Assembly (NCBI GenBank): GCA_038040395.1
Contig: JBBPIJ010000011.1
Location: forward strand, 1 to 64,000
Reading direction: 5' to 3'
Source of the DNA: VAXT01 sp038040395
Lineage (GTDB): Bacteria; Actinomycetota; Thermoleophilia; Gaiellales; Gaiellaceae
DNA length: 64,000 nt
Shown here: positions 41,671 to 49,600 of the stretch, one piece after another
How positions within the stretch are numbered: position 1 is the first letter of the stretch
Layout: each line of letters starts with the position of its first letter
Translations under genes and position numbers: made by a program
Notes under the pieces: generated by a model
Databases searched by the model: none
What the model was told of the DNA's origin: nothing
Seen by the model: only the letters and a program-made list of their open reading frames with translations

Positions 41671-42076
41671 TCCAAATCGTCGAGGGCCTCGCGTGCCGTG
41701 CCCGCGCGGGCATCGCGAACCACGACGACGAGGTTCCGCTTCCGCAGGCAGGCCCCGATCAGATTCGACTCGTCACACGAGGCTGGGCCCTGGCTCTTGA
41801 AGATCAATGCTGCCATGACGAGATCACCTCTCCCCGGCTCCGGCCCGCGGTACTCCTCCCGCACCACGACGATGCTTTCGACACCCTCCGGGACGACCTG
41901 CGGAAAAACTTTCCCGAGCTCTTGCTCCGTGTCGGACTGAGGTACCACGCCCGCGCTGAAACCGTGGTTGCGAAGCGCGTCGGCTACTTCCGGCGCGCTA
42001 TAGGTCTTCGAATCCCGAGAGCAACCGTTAGGAAGGCGGCGGCGAAAGCAACCGCGAGGCTACGACGCAGCCACAC
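41667..42076 (-). pseudogene. Lipoprotein gene interrupted by a one-base frameshift
   Basis: From GTG 42076 (inside the hisC 3' end) one frame gives MWLRRSLAVAFAAAFL, a signal peptide, and stops after 31 codons. A second frame, open from 42059 to 41667 with no good start, continues NGCSRDSKTYSAPEVADALR and then NHGFSAGVVPQSDTEQELGK to the end. Adding one base within CTAACGGTTGC (about 42021-42031) joins them as ...AFLTGC-S..., a perfect lipobox (LTGC). So this is either a genuine inactivation or a sequencing error in a lipoprotein of about 135 residues. Downstream it overlaps the radical SAM stop by four bases. Confidence 0.65.
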
Positions 42077-43181
42077 GACTGAGCACTTTTCCCAGTGCTT
42101 CGCCGAAGAGCTCGTTTTCCTCCGGTGTGCCGACGGTGACGCGAATTGCGCCCGCGGCGCCGAAGCCGGCCGTCGGCCGAACGATCACGCCCTCTCGGAG
42201 CAGCTGCTCGAACAGCGGCCGTGAGTCATCCCCCACCTCGGCGAAGAGGAAGTTCGCGACCGCGCCGGGCGGGTCGAGGCCGTGTTCCCGCAGGATGCGC
42301 TCGAGCTCGACGAGGCCTTCCGCGTTCACGCTTCGCCGGCGCTCCAGCTCGTCCGGTGCATCGAGGCTCGCGAGCGCGGCTACCTGGGCCGCCGCGTTGA
42401 CGTCGAAGGCGCGTCTCACCTTCCCGATCGCCGTCACGAGCTCCGCCGGGCCGACGGCAAAGCCGACCCGCAGCCCGGCGAGCCCGTAGATCTTCGAGAA
42501 CGTTCGCAGCACGACGGCCTTGCGACCGGCCTTCACGTACTCGAGCCCGTCGACGTACTCCGGGTCGTCGATGTACTCGAAGTAGGCCTGGTCGAGAACC
42601 GTCAGCACGTGGTCGGGAACCGCGTCGAAGTACGCGTCGAGCTCCGCGCGCGTGTTCATCGTCCCGGTCGGGTTGTTCGGGTGACAGACGTAGACGATCT
42701 TCGTCCGCGGGCCGATCGCCTCGAGCATCGCCTCGAGGTCGTAGCGGTACTCGACGAGCGGCACTTTGTGGGCTACCGCGCCGAGCTTCAACGCGTCGAT
42801 CACGTAGCTCGGAAATGAGGGCCAACCGCAGACGATCTCGTCGCCGGGGTCGAGCGCGAGCTGGGAGAGGTAGTCGACGATCCCGTCCGAACCGGCGCCT
42901 GGCGCGACCTCCTCGAAACGCACGTCGTGGCGCTCCGCGAGCGCAGCGCGCAGCCGATACGAGCCGCCGTCCGGATAGCGGTTCAGCTCCTCGGCGCCGC
43001 GGGCGAGCGCCTCGAGCGCCTCCGGGAACGGGCCGAACGGCCCCTCGTTCGAGGCGAGCTTGACGACCCGCTCGAGCCCGAGCTCTCTCTGAACTTCTTC
43101 GACCGGCTTACCAGGCTCGTACGGGACGAGGTCGCGTACCGCAGGTTTGAAGAACGAATCGGCGATATCCGCAAAGCCCAC
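42060..43181 (-). CDS. hisC: Histidinol-phosphate aminotransferase
   Basis: 373 residues, GTG start. PLP aminotransferase class I: KLASNEGPFGPFPEALEALA, YPDGGSYRLRAALAERHDV, CHPNNPTGTMNTRAELDAYF, DQAYFEYID and Lys230 in TFSKIYGLAGLRVGF. NEGPFGP and the length are those of HisC. It transfers amino groups to imidazole acetol phosphate in histidine synthesis; the actinobacterial homologue may also use aromatic substrates. It stands alone, with no other his genes in the window. Confidence 0.9.
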   Translation of the reverse strand: MGFADIADSFFKPAVRDLVPYEPGKPVEEVQRELGLERVVKLASNEGPFGPFPEALEALARGAEELNRYPDGGSYRLRAALAERHDVRFEEVAPGAGSDGIVDYLSQLALDPGDEIVCGWPSFPSYVIDALKLGAVAHKVPLVEYRYDLEAMLEAIGPRTKIVYVCHPNNPTGTMNTRAELDAYFDAVPDHVLTVLDQAYFEYIDDPEYVDGLEYVKAGRKAVVLRTFSKIYGLAGLRVGFAVGPAELVTAIGKVRRAFDVNAAAQVAALASLDAPDELERRRSVNAEGLVELERILREHGLDPPGAVANFLFAEVGDDSRPLFEQLLREGVIVRPTAGFGAAGAIRVTVGTPEENELFGEALGKVLSRVAAS

Positions 43182-43259
43182 GCTCGAAGCCTAATTGGCG
43201 GCGGAGGCGGGCTTTGCCCGGCTCCGCTCACATACGTGGGTTCGAGAGACCAACCCGAT

Positions 43260-43298
43260 GAAAGTCGTCATGGCTCGGCGCAGCCGAGCCGGACTTTC
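43260..43298 (-). terminator. Two-part stem-loop after the GNAT gene
   Basis: GAAAGTC (43260-43266) pairs with GACTTTC (43292-43298) and, inside it, GGCTCGGC (43272-43279) pairs with GCCGAGCC (43283-43290) with loop GCA. The structure lies six bases after the stop of the minus-strand GNAT gene and upstream of hisC, so it probably ends the ggt-GNAT transcript. Confidence 0.65.
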
Positions 43299-43304
43299 TT
43301 CGGC

Positions 43305-43805
43305 TCAGTCGAGGTACAGCGCCATCAGGATCGCGTCCACGTAGTGACCGGCGATTCGATAGTGGCGGCGCCGGCGGCCTTCGTCCACGAAGCCCAGCTT
43401 GCGGTAGAGCGCGATCGCAGGCTCGTTGTGCGGGAAGACGTGCAGCTCGAGCTTCGTCACCCCCGATCCCCGCGCCCACTTGACCGCCTCGCCCATCAGC
43501 GCCGTGCCGATGCCGCGGCGGCGCTCCTCGGCGGCCACCATCAGCCCCAGCTCGGCGACGTGGTGGCTCACGGGGTTGCTATCGCGTGCGATCGACAGTC
43601 GCCCAACCACCCCGACAGGCGTCTCGGCGACGAAGACGGCAGCGTTCGGATCCCGTCGGACGCTCTTCACGTTGCGCCGTTCGTCCGCCGAGCTGCGGTT
43701 GTAGGTCAACCAGAGCTCGGCCTCGACGGCGACACTCCGGCCCAGGTTGACGAGAGAGTTCGCGTCCCCGGCTGCCGCAGGCCTGACGATGAGCCAGTCA
43801 CTCAT
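43305..43805 (-). CDS. GNAT acetyltransferase
   Basis: 166 residues. Classical GNAT: AELGLMVAAEERRRGIGTAL (motif A with RRxxG), LELHVFPHNEPAIALYRKLG and FVDEGRRRRHYRIAGHYVDA (motif B). Similar to PhnO/RimI-like small-molecule or N-terminal acetyltransferases; the acceptor is unknown. Its ATG overlaps the gamma-glutamyltransferase stop by four bases, so the two are coupled. Confidence 0.88.
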   Translation of the reverse strand: MSDWLIVRPAAAGDANSLVNLGRSVAVEAELWLTYNRSSADERRNVKSVRRDPNAAVFVAETPVGVVGRLSIARDSNPVSHHVAELGLMVAAEERRRGIGTALMGEAVKWARGSGVTKLELHVFPHNEPAIALYRKLGFVDEGRRRRHYRIAGHYVDAILMALYLD

Positions 43806-45367
43806 GCGGATACGACGATGCCATGGCCGCCGCGACGAGGATCGCCTGCCGCCGCCAGGGTCCCGTCCGGCAACATCTCCACCGCGGCGGCGCCGCCGAA
43901 ATAGAGATTGCGCTGCCGCCAGCGTACGAGCTCGTAACCAAGGGACTCGAGCCGATCGAGCTCGGCCGGCTCACTTCCTCCCTCGCAGTGGACCTGACCA
44001 TCGTCCACGTGGATTCGCGCCGCGGAGATCGCCTCCTCGACGGGTAGACCGTGGCGAACGACGTTCACGACCACCTGAAGGATCGCGCCCCGCAGGCGCA
44101 ACGAGCCGGCGCTGCCCACGACGAGCCGAGGGCGCCCCTCCTTGACGACCACGGAAGGCGCCATCATGCTCGTCAGCCTGAGCCCCGGCCGGGGATCGCC
44201 TCCCGCGGGCCCGAGATCGAACTCGCCGAGCATGTTGTTGAGGTGGATGCCGGTCCCTGGGACGATCACGCCCGAGCCCGCTCCGGTCGAGACGGTGAGC
44301 GCCGCAGCGTTGCCGCGCTCGTCGACCACGGAGATGTGAGTCGTGCCGGTCGGCGCCGCGGCTTCCGGAACGGGCGCGCCGTCGCGCATCCGCTCGACCG
44401 CCTCGCGCAAGGCGGTCTCCGTGTACAGGCGCTTCGCCAGGCCGCCGCGATAGAGATCTCTCCCGAAACGGCCGTCGCGCGTATGCGCCTGTTCGCGCAT
44501 GACCTGGACGAGGGCGGTGATCGCTTCGGCGCTGCCCGGCGCTCCGCTGCCGCCGAGCGCTTCGAGGAGGCGCAGTCCGTAGCCGATCAATACGCCCCCC
44601 GAGGAGGGAGGCGGGTTCGACTCGAACTCGTGGCCGAGATAGCTGGCCTCGACAGGTCGACGCCTGATCACGCGGTACTCGGCGAGGTCACGCGCGGTGA
44701 TCAATCCCCCGTGGGCTTCCAGATGGCTCACGAGCGCCCGCGCGAGCTCACCGCGGTAGATGTCCTCTGCACCGCGCTCGGACAGCGTCTCGAGTGTCCC
44801 GGCGAGATCCTCCATCACCAGCTTGTCGCCGGCGACGAGGCGGCTCCCGCCGTTCTCATAGATCGCGCACCCCTCGTCGGTGTGGCGCAGGATCAGGTCG
44901 AGGATCGCGTGGAGGTACGCCTGCTCGCGGGTCAGCGCGATGCCGTTCCTGGCCAGTGAGACGGCCGGTTCGATGAGGCGAGCCCACGGAATCGAGCCGT
45001 ATGCGCCGTGCGCCGCCGCGAGGCCCGCGGGCGCGCCAGGAACGGCACACGAGGCCGCCCCGATCTTGAAGACCTGACTCGACTTGGACGTGAAGTCGAC
45101 GTCCACCGACTCCATCTCCCCGGCTTTCCCCTCGTCGAGCCCGAGGCCCGGTATGGCGACATAGAAGTCCAGCAGCCTCGTCGTGCGATCCCGCGCCCGG
45201 TGGACGAGCATGAATCCTCCCCCACCCGGCCCGGTCAACGGGCTCTCGGCCACCCAAGACGCAAACGCCGCGGCGAGGCACGCGTCAACCGCGTTTCCGC
45301 CCTCGGCGAGGATCTCGGCGCCGGCCTCGGCCGTGAGCCGATGCCCGGCAGCGATCGCTCCTCTCAT
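43802..45367 (-). CDS. Gamma-glutamyltransferase-family hydrolase
   Basis: 521 residues. Ntn-hydrolase: N-terminal AGHRLTAEAGAEILAEGGNA, ESPLTGPGGGGFMLVHRARD, NPPPSSGGVLIGYGLRLLEA, self-cleavage nucleophile Thr342 in TGTTHISVVDERGN, and GSGVIVPGTGIHLNNMLGEF. No signal peptide is seen, unlike many exported GGTs, so it probably acts in the cytoplasm. It would cleave gamma-glutamyl bonds of a thiol or peptide. Operon partner is a GNAT gene. Confidence 0.9.
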   Translation of the reverse strand: MRGAIAAGHRLTAEAGAEILAEGGNAVDACLAAAFASWVAESPLTGPGGGGFMLVHRARDRTTRLLDFYVAIPGLGLDEGKAGEMESVDVDFTSKSSQVFKIGAASCAVPGAPAGLAAAHGAYGSIPWARLIEPAVSLARNGIALTREQAYLHAILDLILRHTDEGCAIYENGGSRLVAGDKLVMEDLAGTLETLSERGAEDIYRGELARALVSHLEAHGGLITARDLAEYRVIRRRPVEASYLGHEFESNPPPSSGGVLIGYGLRLLEALGGSGAPGSAEAITALVQVMREQAHTRDGRFGRDLYRGGLAKRLYTETALREAVERMRDGAPVPEAAAPTGTTHISVVDERGNAAALTVSTGAGSGVIVPGTGIHLNNMLGEFDLGPAGGDPRPGLRLTSMMAPSVVVKEGRPRLVVGSAGSLRLRGAILQVVVNVVRHGLPVEEAISAARIHVDDGQVHCEGGSEPAELDRLESLGYELVRWRQRNLYFGGAAAVEMLPDGTLAAAGDPRRGGHGIVVSA

Positions 45368-45428
45368 GCGCGAAAGCGTAGTCCGGGAAGCGGAGAGGAG
45401 CCGCTACGCCTAGTAGTCTTGGCCGGAC

Positions 45429-47042
45429 GTGCAGCGCGCGCACTTTCTCATGCGCGAGGCGATGTTCGCCGCCGGCTCCGCCGCCTCGCTCGCAGCACTC
45501 CTGATCTGGCTCGGGCCTCCTGGCAACGATCTGGCCGCTCATGTCTACCAGCGGACGGTCTTCCTTCACGACGGCTTCCAGCTCTGGAACAACTTCTGGT
45601 ACGGAGGCCGCTACAGCTTCGTCACCTACAGCGTCCTCTACTACCCGCTCGCCGGCGTCCTCGGGATCAAGCCGCTCGCGGTCGCGTCGATCGCGACGGC
45701 GGCGCTCGCGTTCGCGGTCGTCGTGGGCCGGCAGTGGGGGCCGCTCGCGCGCTGGTCGAGCAGGACCTTTGCGGTCGTCTGGGCAGGGCTCGTGATCTCG
45801 GCGGCGTTCCCCTTCGCGCTCGGCATCGCCCTCGGGCTGCTCGCCATCTGGGCGCTCCAGGCGGGCAAGCGCTGGCGCTTCGGCATCCTCGCCGTGCTCA
45901 CCGCAGCCGCTAGCCCACTCGCCTTCCTCCTGTTGGCGATCTTCCTCGCAGGCATCGGGCTCGGCATGCTCGAGCGTGGGCGGCGGCTCCTCGCGCCGAC
46001 GCTGATCATCACGGCCGTCGGCGTGAGCCAATTCCTGCTCACCCGCGCCTTCTCGGACGGCGGCCGTTACCCGTTCTCGCTGTTCGAGCTTGCCTCGATC
46101 CTCCTCTTCTGCGCGCTGGGCGGAGCGTTGACCTGGCAGGTCGAGAGCGCCCGGATGATCCGCTGGTTCTTCGTCGCGTACGGCGTGACCAGCATCGCCG
46201 CCTTCGCGATCGCCTCGCCCTTGGGGGAGAACATCGCGCGGGTGCGCTTCGCTGCGCTCCCGATCGCCGTTCTCGTCCTCTCGCTCCGCAGCTGGCGCCC
46301 TCTGCCGGTCGCGGCGCTCGTCCTCGTGCTCGCTGGCTCATGGAACCTCAGCCCGCACGCGTGGAGCTTCTCGCGCGCGACAGTCGAGCCAACCGCCCAC
46401 GAGGCCTACTGGCAGCCGGCGGTCGACTACCTGCGAGAGCACCTCGCGCCGTCCTACCGTGTCGAGGCCGTCGACACTTCCGGCCACTGGGCGGCCGTCT
46501 ATCTTCCGCGGGCGGGTATTCCGCTCACGCGCGGCTGGTTCCGGCAGGACGACTTCCCGCAGAACGAAGTGCTCTACGACCGGTTCGACAGCGCGACCTA
46601 CCTGCGCTGGCTGCGCCAGCTGGGCGTGCGCTACGTCGTCCTGACGGACGCGCCCACGGACTACAGCGCACAGGAAGAGGCTCGCCTGATCCGGACCGGC
46701 GGCTCGGGGCTCGTCCCCGTGTTTCGCACCGAGCACATCACGATCTTCTCGGTCCCACGTCCCCGACCGCTTTTGACGGGCTCCGCTCCGGCCGAAGTGC
46801 TCGCCCTCGCGCAGACCTACCTGCTGCTCCACGTCGACGCGCCCGGCCGCTACCGGCTCGCGGTTCGCTACTCGCCGTACTGGAAGGTGACCGGGGCCTG
46901 CGTGTTCCGCGGGAAGGACGGGATGATCCGGCTCATGTCCCGCCGGCGCGGCCTCCTCCTGCTTCGCTTCGAGGTCGACACGGGCAGAGCGCTCGCAACC
47001 ATGGTCGGCCGCGGGCCTGCCGAGTGTCTAGCTAGTCCGTAA
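45429..47042 (+). CDS. Polytopic membrane protein
   Basis: 537 residues, GTG start. About nine to ten transmembrane helices (15-35, then 75-310) with charged NDLAAHVYQRTVFLHDGFQL after helix 1. A C-terminal globular part (330-535) has YRVEAVDTSGHWAAVYLPRA and YLRWLRQLGVRYVVLTDAPT. The pattern resembles GT-C glycosyltransferase-like membrane proteins of actinobacteria with an extracytoplasmic tail. No catalytic residue can be claimed. It converges on ftsZ with an 11-base overlap. Confidence 0.7.
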   Translation: MQRAHFLMREAMFAAGSAASLAALLIWLGPPGNDLAAHVYQRTVFLHDGFQLWNNFWYGGRYSFVTYSVLYYPLAGVLGIKPLAVASIATAALAFAVVVGRQWGPLARWSSRTFAVVWAGLVISAAFPFALGIALGLLAIWALQAGKRWRFGILAVLTAAASPLAFLLLAIFLAGIGLGMLERGRRLLAPTLIITAVGVSQFLLTRAFSDGGRYPFSLFELASILLFCALGGALTWQVESARMIRWFFVAYGVTSIAAFAIASPLGENIARVRFAALPIAVLVLSLRSWRPLPVAALVLVLAGSWNLSPHAWSFSRATVEPTAHEAYWQPAVDYLREHLAPSYRVEAVDTSGHWAAVYLPRAGIPLTRGWFRQDDFPQNEVLYDRFDSATYLRWLRQLGVRYVVLTDAPTDYSAQEEARLIRTGGSGLVPVFRTEHITIFSVPRPRPLLTGSAPAEVLALAQTYLLLHVDAPGRYRLAVRYSPYWKVTGACVFRGKDGMIRLMSRRRGLLLLRFEVDTGRALATMVGRGPAECLASP

Positions 47043-48354
47043 GGAAGGCGGGCGGCTCGAGCGGGTCGGGCTCGCGGCGCGGCGGAGGAGTGTGCCTGCG
47101 TCCGGGGACGTCGGCGAGGCCGGTCGCGATGACCGTGATCCAGACCTGGCCGGTCAGACGCTCGTCGATCGTTGCGCCGAAGATGATGTTCGTGTCGTCG
47201 CGCGCACCGCGCCGGACGACCTCTGCCGCCTCGTTCACCTCGTAGAGCGACAAATCGTCTCCACCCGCGATCGAGAGCAGGATCCCGCGCGCCCCGACGA
47301 GCTCGGTGTCGATCAGCGGCGAGCTGAGCGCGCTCTCGGCGGCCTTGACGGCGCGATCCTCTCCGGTTGCGAAGCCGATTCCCATCAGCGCGGATCCGGC
47401 GTCGCTCATGATCGTCTTCACGTCGGCGAAGTCGAGATTGATGAGGCCGGGCATCGTGATCAGGTCGGTGATGCCCTGTACGCCCTGGCGTAGGACGTCG
47501 TCGGCGATGCGGAACGCGTCGAGCATCGACGTCTTTTTGTCGAGCACCTCGAGCAGCTTGTCGTTCGGGATCACGATCACGGTGTCGCAGCCCGTTCTCA
47601 GCGCCTCGATGCCGTCGTCGGCCTGCGTACGCCGCTTCGTGCCCTCGAAGTGGAACGGGAGCGTGACGATGCCGACCGTGAGCGCGCCGACTTCCTTCGC
47701 GATTCTCGCGACGACCGGCGCGGCACCGGACCCCGTTCCGCCGCCCTCGCCCGCGGTCACGAAGACCATGTCCGAGCCGCGCAGCGCGCGCTTGATCTGG
47801 TCGTAGGACTCCTCTGCGGCCCGCCGGCCGAGATCGGCCGAGGCGCCAGAGCCGAGGCCCTGAGTCAGCTCGCGGCCGATGTGGATCTTGACCGGCGCGT
47901 CCGAGAGCGCGAGCTGCTGGATGTCGGTGTTGACCGCGACGAACTCGACGTCCGCGATGCCGGCGTCGATCATCCGGTTGACCGCGTTCAGCCCCGCGCC
48001 GCCGACGCCGACGACGCGGATGACCGCGAGGTAGGCGCCCGTCTCGGCGCGCGGAGCTCGATGGAGCCGCGGCGCGGGCTCGGGCATCGCCTGGACACGA
48101 GGCAGCTCCTCGACGGGCCTCAGGTCGGGCCGCGGCGCAGGTTCAGGCTCTGGTTCCGGCGCAATGGGCTCGAACGGCGGCGCGTGCTCGACCGTCTCCT
48201 CGAGTGGCTCGACCGGCGCGGCCTCCGGGGTGCTTGACGCCGGCTCGTCGCCCGCGGCCGTCTTACTTTGACGCGTAGCGTGCTGCGCGGCTTCCGTCGC
48301 CCGGAAGAGCTCCGCGAGGGGACCCTCACGCATGCTTGCGCGCTTGCGAGCCAT
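47032..48354 (-). CDS. ftsZ: FtsZ with long N-terminal extension
   Basis: 440 residues from ATG 48354, which has GGAGG upstream. The first 105 residues are a Pro/Glu-rich extension. The core starts at YLAVIRVVGVGGAGLNAVNR, with tubulin signature VTAGEGGGTGSGAAPVVARI and T7 loop NLDFADVKTIMSDAGSALMG (catalytic aspartates kept). The end EPPAFLTD resembles the conserved C-terminal peptide. It should form the GTP-dependent division ring. The gene is not in a dcw cluster but follows parA, overlapping it by 29 bases, so it may be a second FtsZ. The extension is unusual. Confidence 0.9.
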   Translation of the reverse strand: MARKRASMREGPLAELFRATEAAQHATRQSKTAAGDEPASSTPEAAPVEPLEETVEHAPPFEPIAPEPEPEPAPRPDLRPVEELPRVQAMPEPAPRLHRAPRAETGAYLAVIRVVGVGGAGLNAVNRMIDAGIADVEFVAVNTDIQQLALSDAPVKIHIGRELTQGLGSGASADLGRRAAEESYDQIKRALRGSDMVFVTAGEGGGTGSGAAPVVARIAKEVGALTVGIVTLPFHFEGTKRRTQADDGIEALRTGCDTVIVIPNDKLLEVLDKKTSMLDAFRIADDVLRQGVQGITDLITMPGLINLDFADVKTIMSDAGSALMGIGFATGEDRAVKAAESALSSPLIDTELVGARGILLSIAGGDDLSLYEVNEAAEVVRRGARDDTNIIFGATIDERLTGQVWITVIATGLADVPGRRHTPPPRREPDPLEPPAFLTD

Positions 48355-49183
48355 TGAGCACCTCCTTCGCCAGATCCCGGTACGCCTCCGCGGCATTGCC
48401 GGTCGGGTCGTACTTGAGCACCGAGGTGCCCTTTACCGGTGCTTCCGCGTAGCGGATCGTCTTCCTGATGCGCGTCTTGAAGACGAGGTCACCGAAATTC
48501 TCTTCGAGGATTTCCACCGCCTCGCGCGCGTGCAGCGTACGACGGTCGAACATCGTCGGCAGGATGCCCATGATCGAAACGTTGGGATTCAGGTTCTCGC
48601 GGATCATCGCCAGCGTGTTCTCGAGCTGGACGAGCCCGCGGAGCGAGAGGTACTCGCACTGGACGGGCACGATCACGTGGTCGGCCGCGACGAGAGCATT
48701 GATCGTCAGCAGGCCGAGCGACGGCGGCGTGTCGATGAGGATGTAGTCGTAGAGGGTCTTGGCCGGCGCGAGCGCCTTTTCGAGAGCTCGCTCACGGCCG
48801 ATCATGCTCGAGAGAGCGAGCTCGGCTCCCGCGAGATCGATCGACGACACGGCCAGGTCGATCTCCGTGTGCTCGATCACGTTCTCGATCGGCAGACGGT
48901 GGACGAGCACGTCGAACATCGAGCGCTCGATCGAGTCGGGGTTCAGCCCCTGGCTCATCGTCAGGTTGCCCTGCGGGTCCATGTCCACGCAGAGGACCCG
49001 GTTCTCCTTCTCGGCGAGGGCTGCCGCCAGGTTCAGCGTCGAGGTCGTCTTCGCGACGCCACCCTTCTGGTTTGCGAAGGCGATGACCTCCGCGTTTCGG
49101 GGCGTGTCGTCAGTCCGGGGCGTCTCTCCCTCGGCTTCCTGTTCACGCGCGTGCGGTCGCGAGAGAAGGCGTGTAAGCCCCAT
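48326..49183 (-). CDS. ParA/Soj-like ATPase
   Basis: 285 residues. A basic N-terminal segment (1-30) precedes the deviant Walker A FANQKGGVAKTTSTLNLAAA, Walker A' VDMDPQGNLTMSQGL and Walker B YILIDTPPSLGLLTINAL. Homologues position chromosomes or cell poles by ATP-driven dimer binding to DNA. No ParB is visible beside it. Coupled directly to ftsZ, so it may place the division machinery instead of segregating DNA. Confidence 0.9.
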   Translation of the reverse strand: MGLTRLLSRPHAREQEAEGETPRTDDTPRNAEVIAFANQKGGVAKTTSTLNLAAALAEKENRVLCVDMDPQGNLTMSQGLNPDSIERSMFDVLVHRLPIENVIEHTEIDLAVSSIDLAGAELALSSMIGRERALEKALAPAKTLYDYILIDTPPSLGLLTINALVAADHVIVPVQCEYLSLRGLVQLENTLAMIRENLNPNVSIMGILPTMFDRRTLHAREAVEILEENFGDLVFKTRIRKTIRYAEAPVKGTSVLKYDPTGNAAEAYRDLAKEVLNGSQARKHA

Positions 49184-49210
49184 TACGACTCCCCACTTCG
49201 ACCGGTGATG

Positions 49211-49224
49211 GTGCAGTCCTGCAC
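49211..49224. promoter_or_regulatory. Palindrome upstream of the parA-ftsZ operon
   Basis: GTGCAG and CTGCAC flank two bases (49211-49224), and a half site GTGCAGG follows at 49234-49240. The place, 28 bases above the parA start, fits an operator or promoter-proximal binding site. It does not match the parS consensus. Confidence 0.4.
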
Positions 49225-49291
49225 GTCTCCATTGTGCAGGAAAATCCCACAGTCGAACAGGATTCGCCCTACTTTCCGGGCGTTTTCGCGG

Positions 49292-49600
49292 TCAGGGCAT
49301 CGCGAGGGCGTTTTCCGAGCACGATTCGCCGGCTGCAAGCGCCGCCCTCGAACGCTCGATTGCCCGGGCCGCGCTCGCGGGAGTGGCCGGGTCCTCCCGG
49401 GCCCACTGCTCTGCTTCCGAGAGAAGCGAACGCACCTCTTCGAGCAGCACTCCCGCCGGCGCATCCTCACGCCGGAGGCCGTCAATCCGCTCGAGCCGGT
49501 CCAGAAGTGCGAGCTCCTTTTCCACCGCTTCCACGCTAGCGGCGAGACCTTGCCGCAAATGTGCCAGGTCCGAATCAGCTCGCAACCGCGTGCGCGACAC
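49292..49600 (-). CDS. Small coiled-coil hypothetical protein
   Basis: 102 residues from GTG 49600; TTG 49585 is an alternative. The frame overlaps the end of the upstream gene by up to 26 bases. It reads LRQGLAASVEAVEKELALLD and LLSEAEQWAREDPATPASAA, an amphipathic helical protein with no motif. It ends 108 bases before parA on the same strand; whether it belongs to that transcript is unclear. Confidence 0.5.
   Translation of the reverse strand: MSRTRLRADSDLAHLRQGLAASVEAVEKELALLDRLERIDGLRREDAPAGVLLEEVRSLLSEAEQWAREDPATPASAARAIERSRAALAAGESCSENALAMP

Noticed and set aside
49184..49291. parS centromere next to parA
   Set aside because: No TGTTTCACGTGAAACA-like sequence was found; the palindrome there is different.
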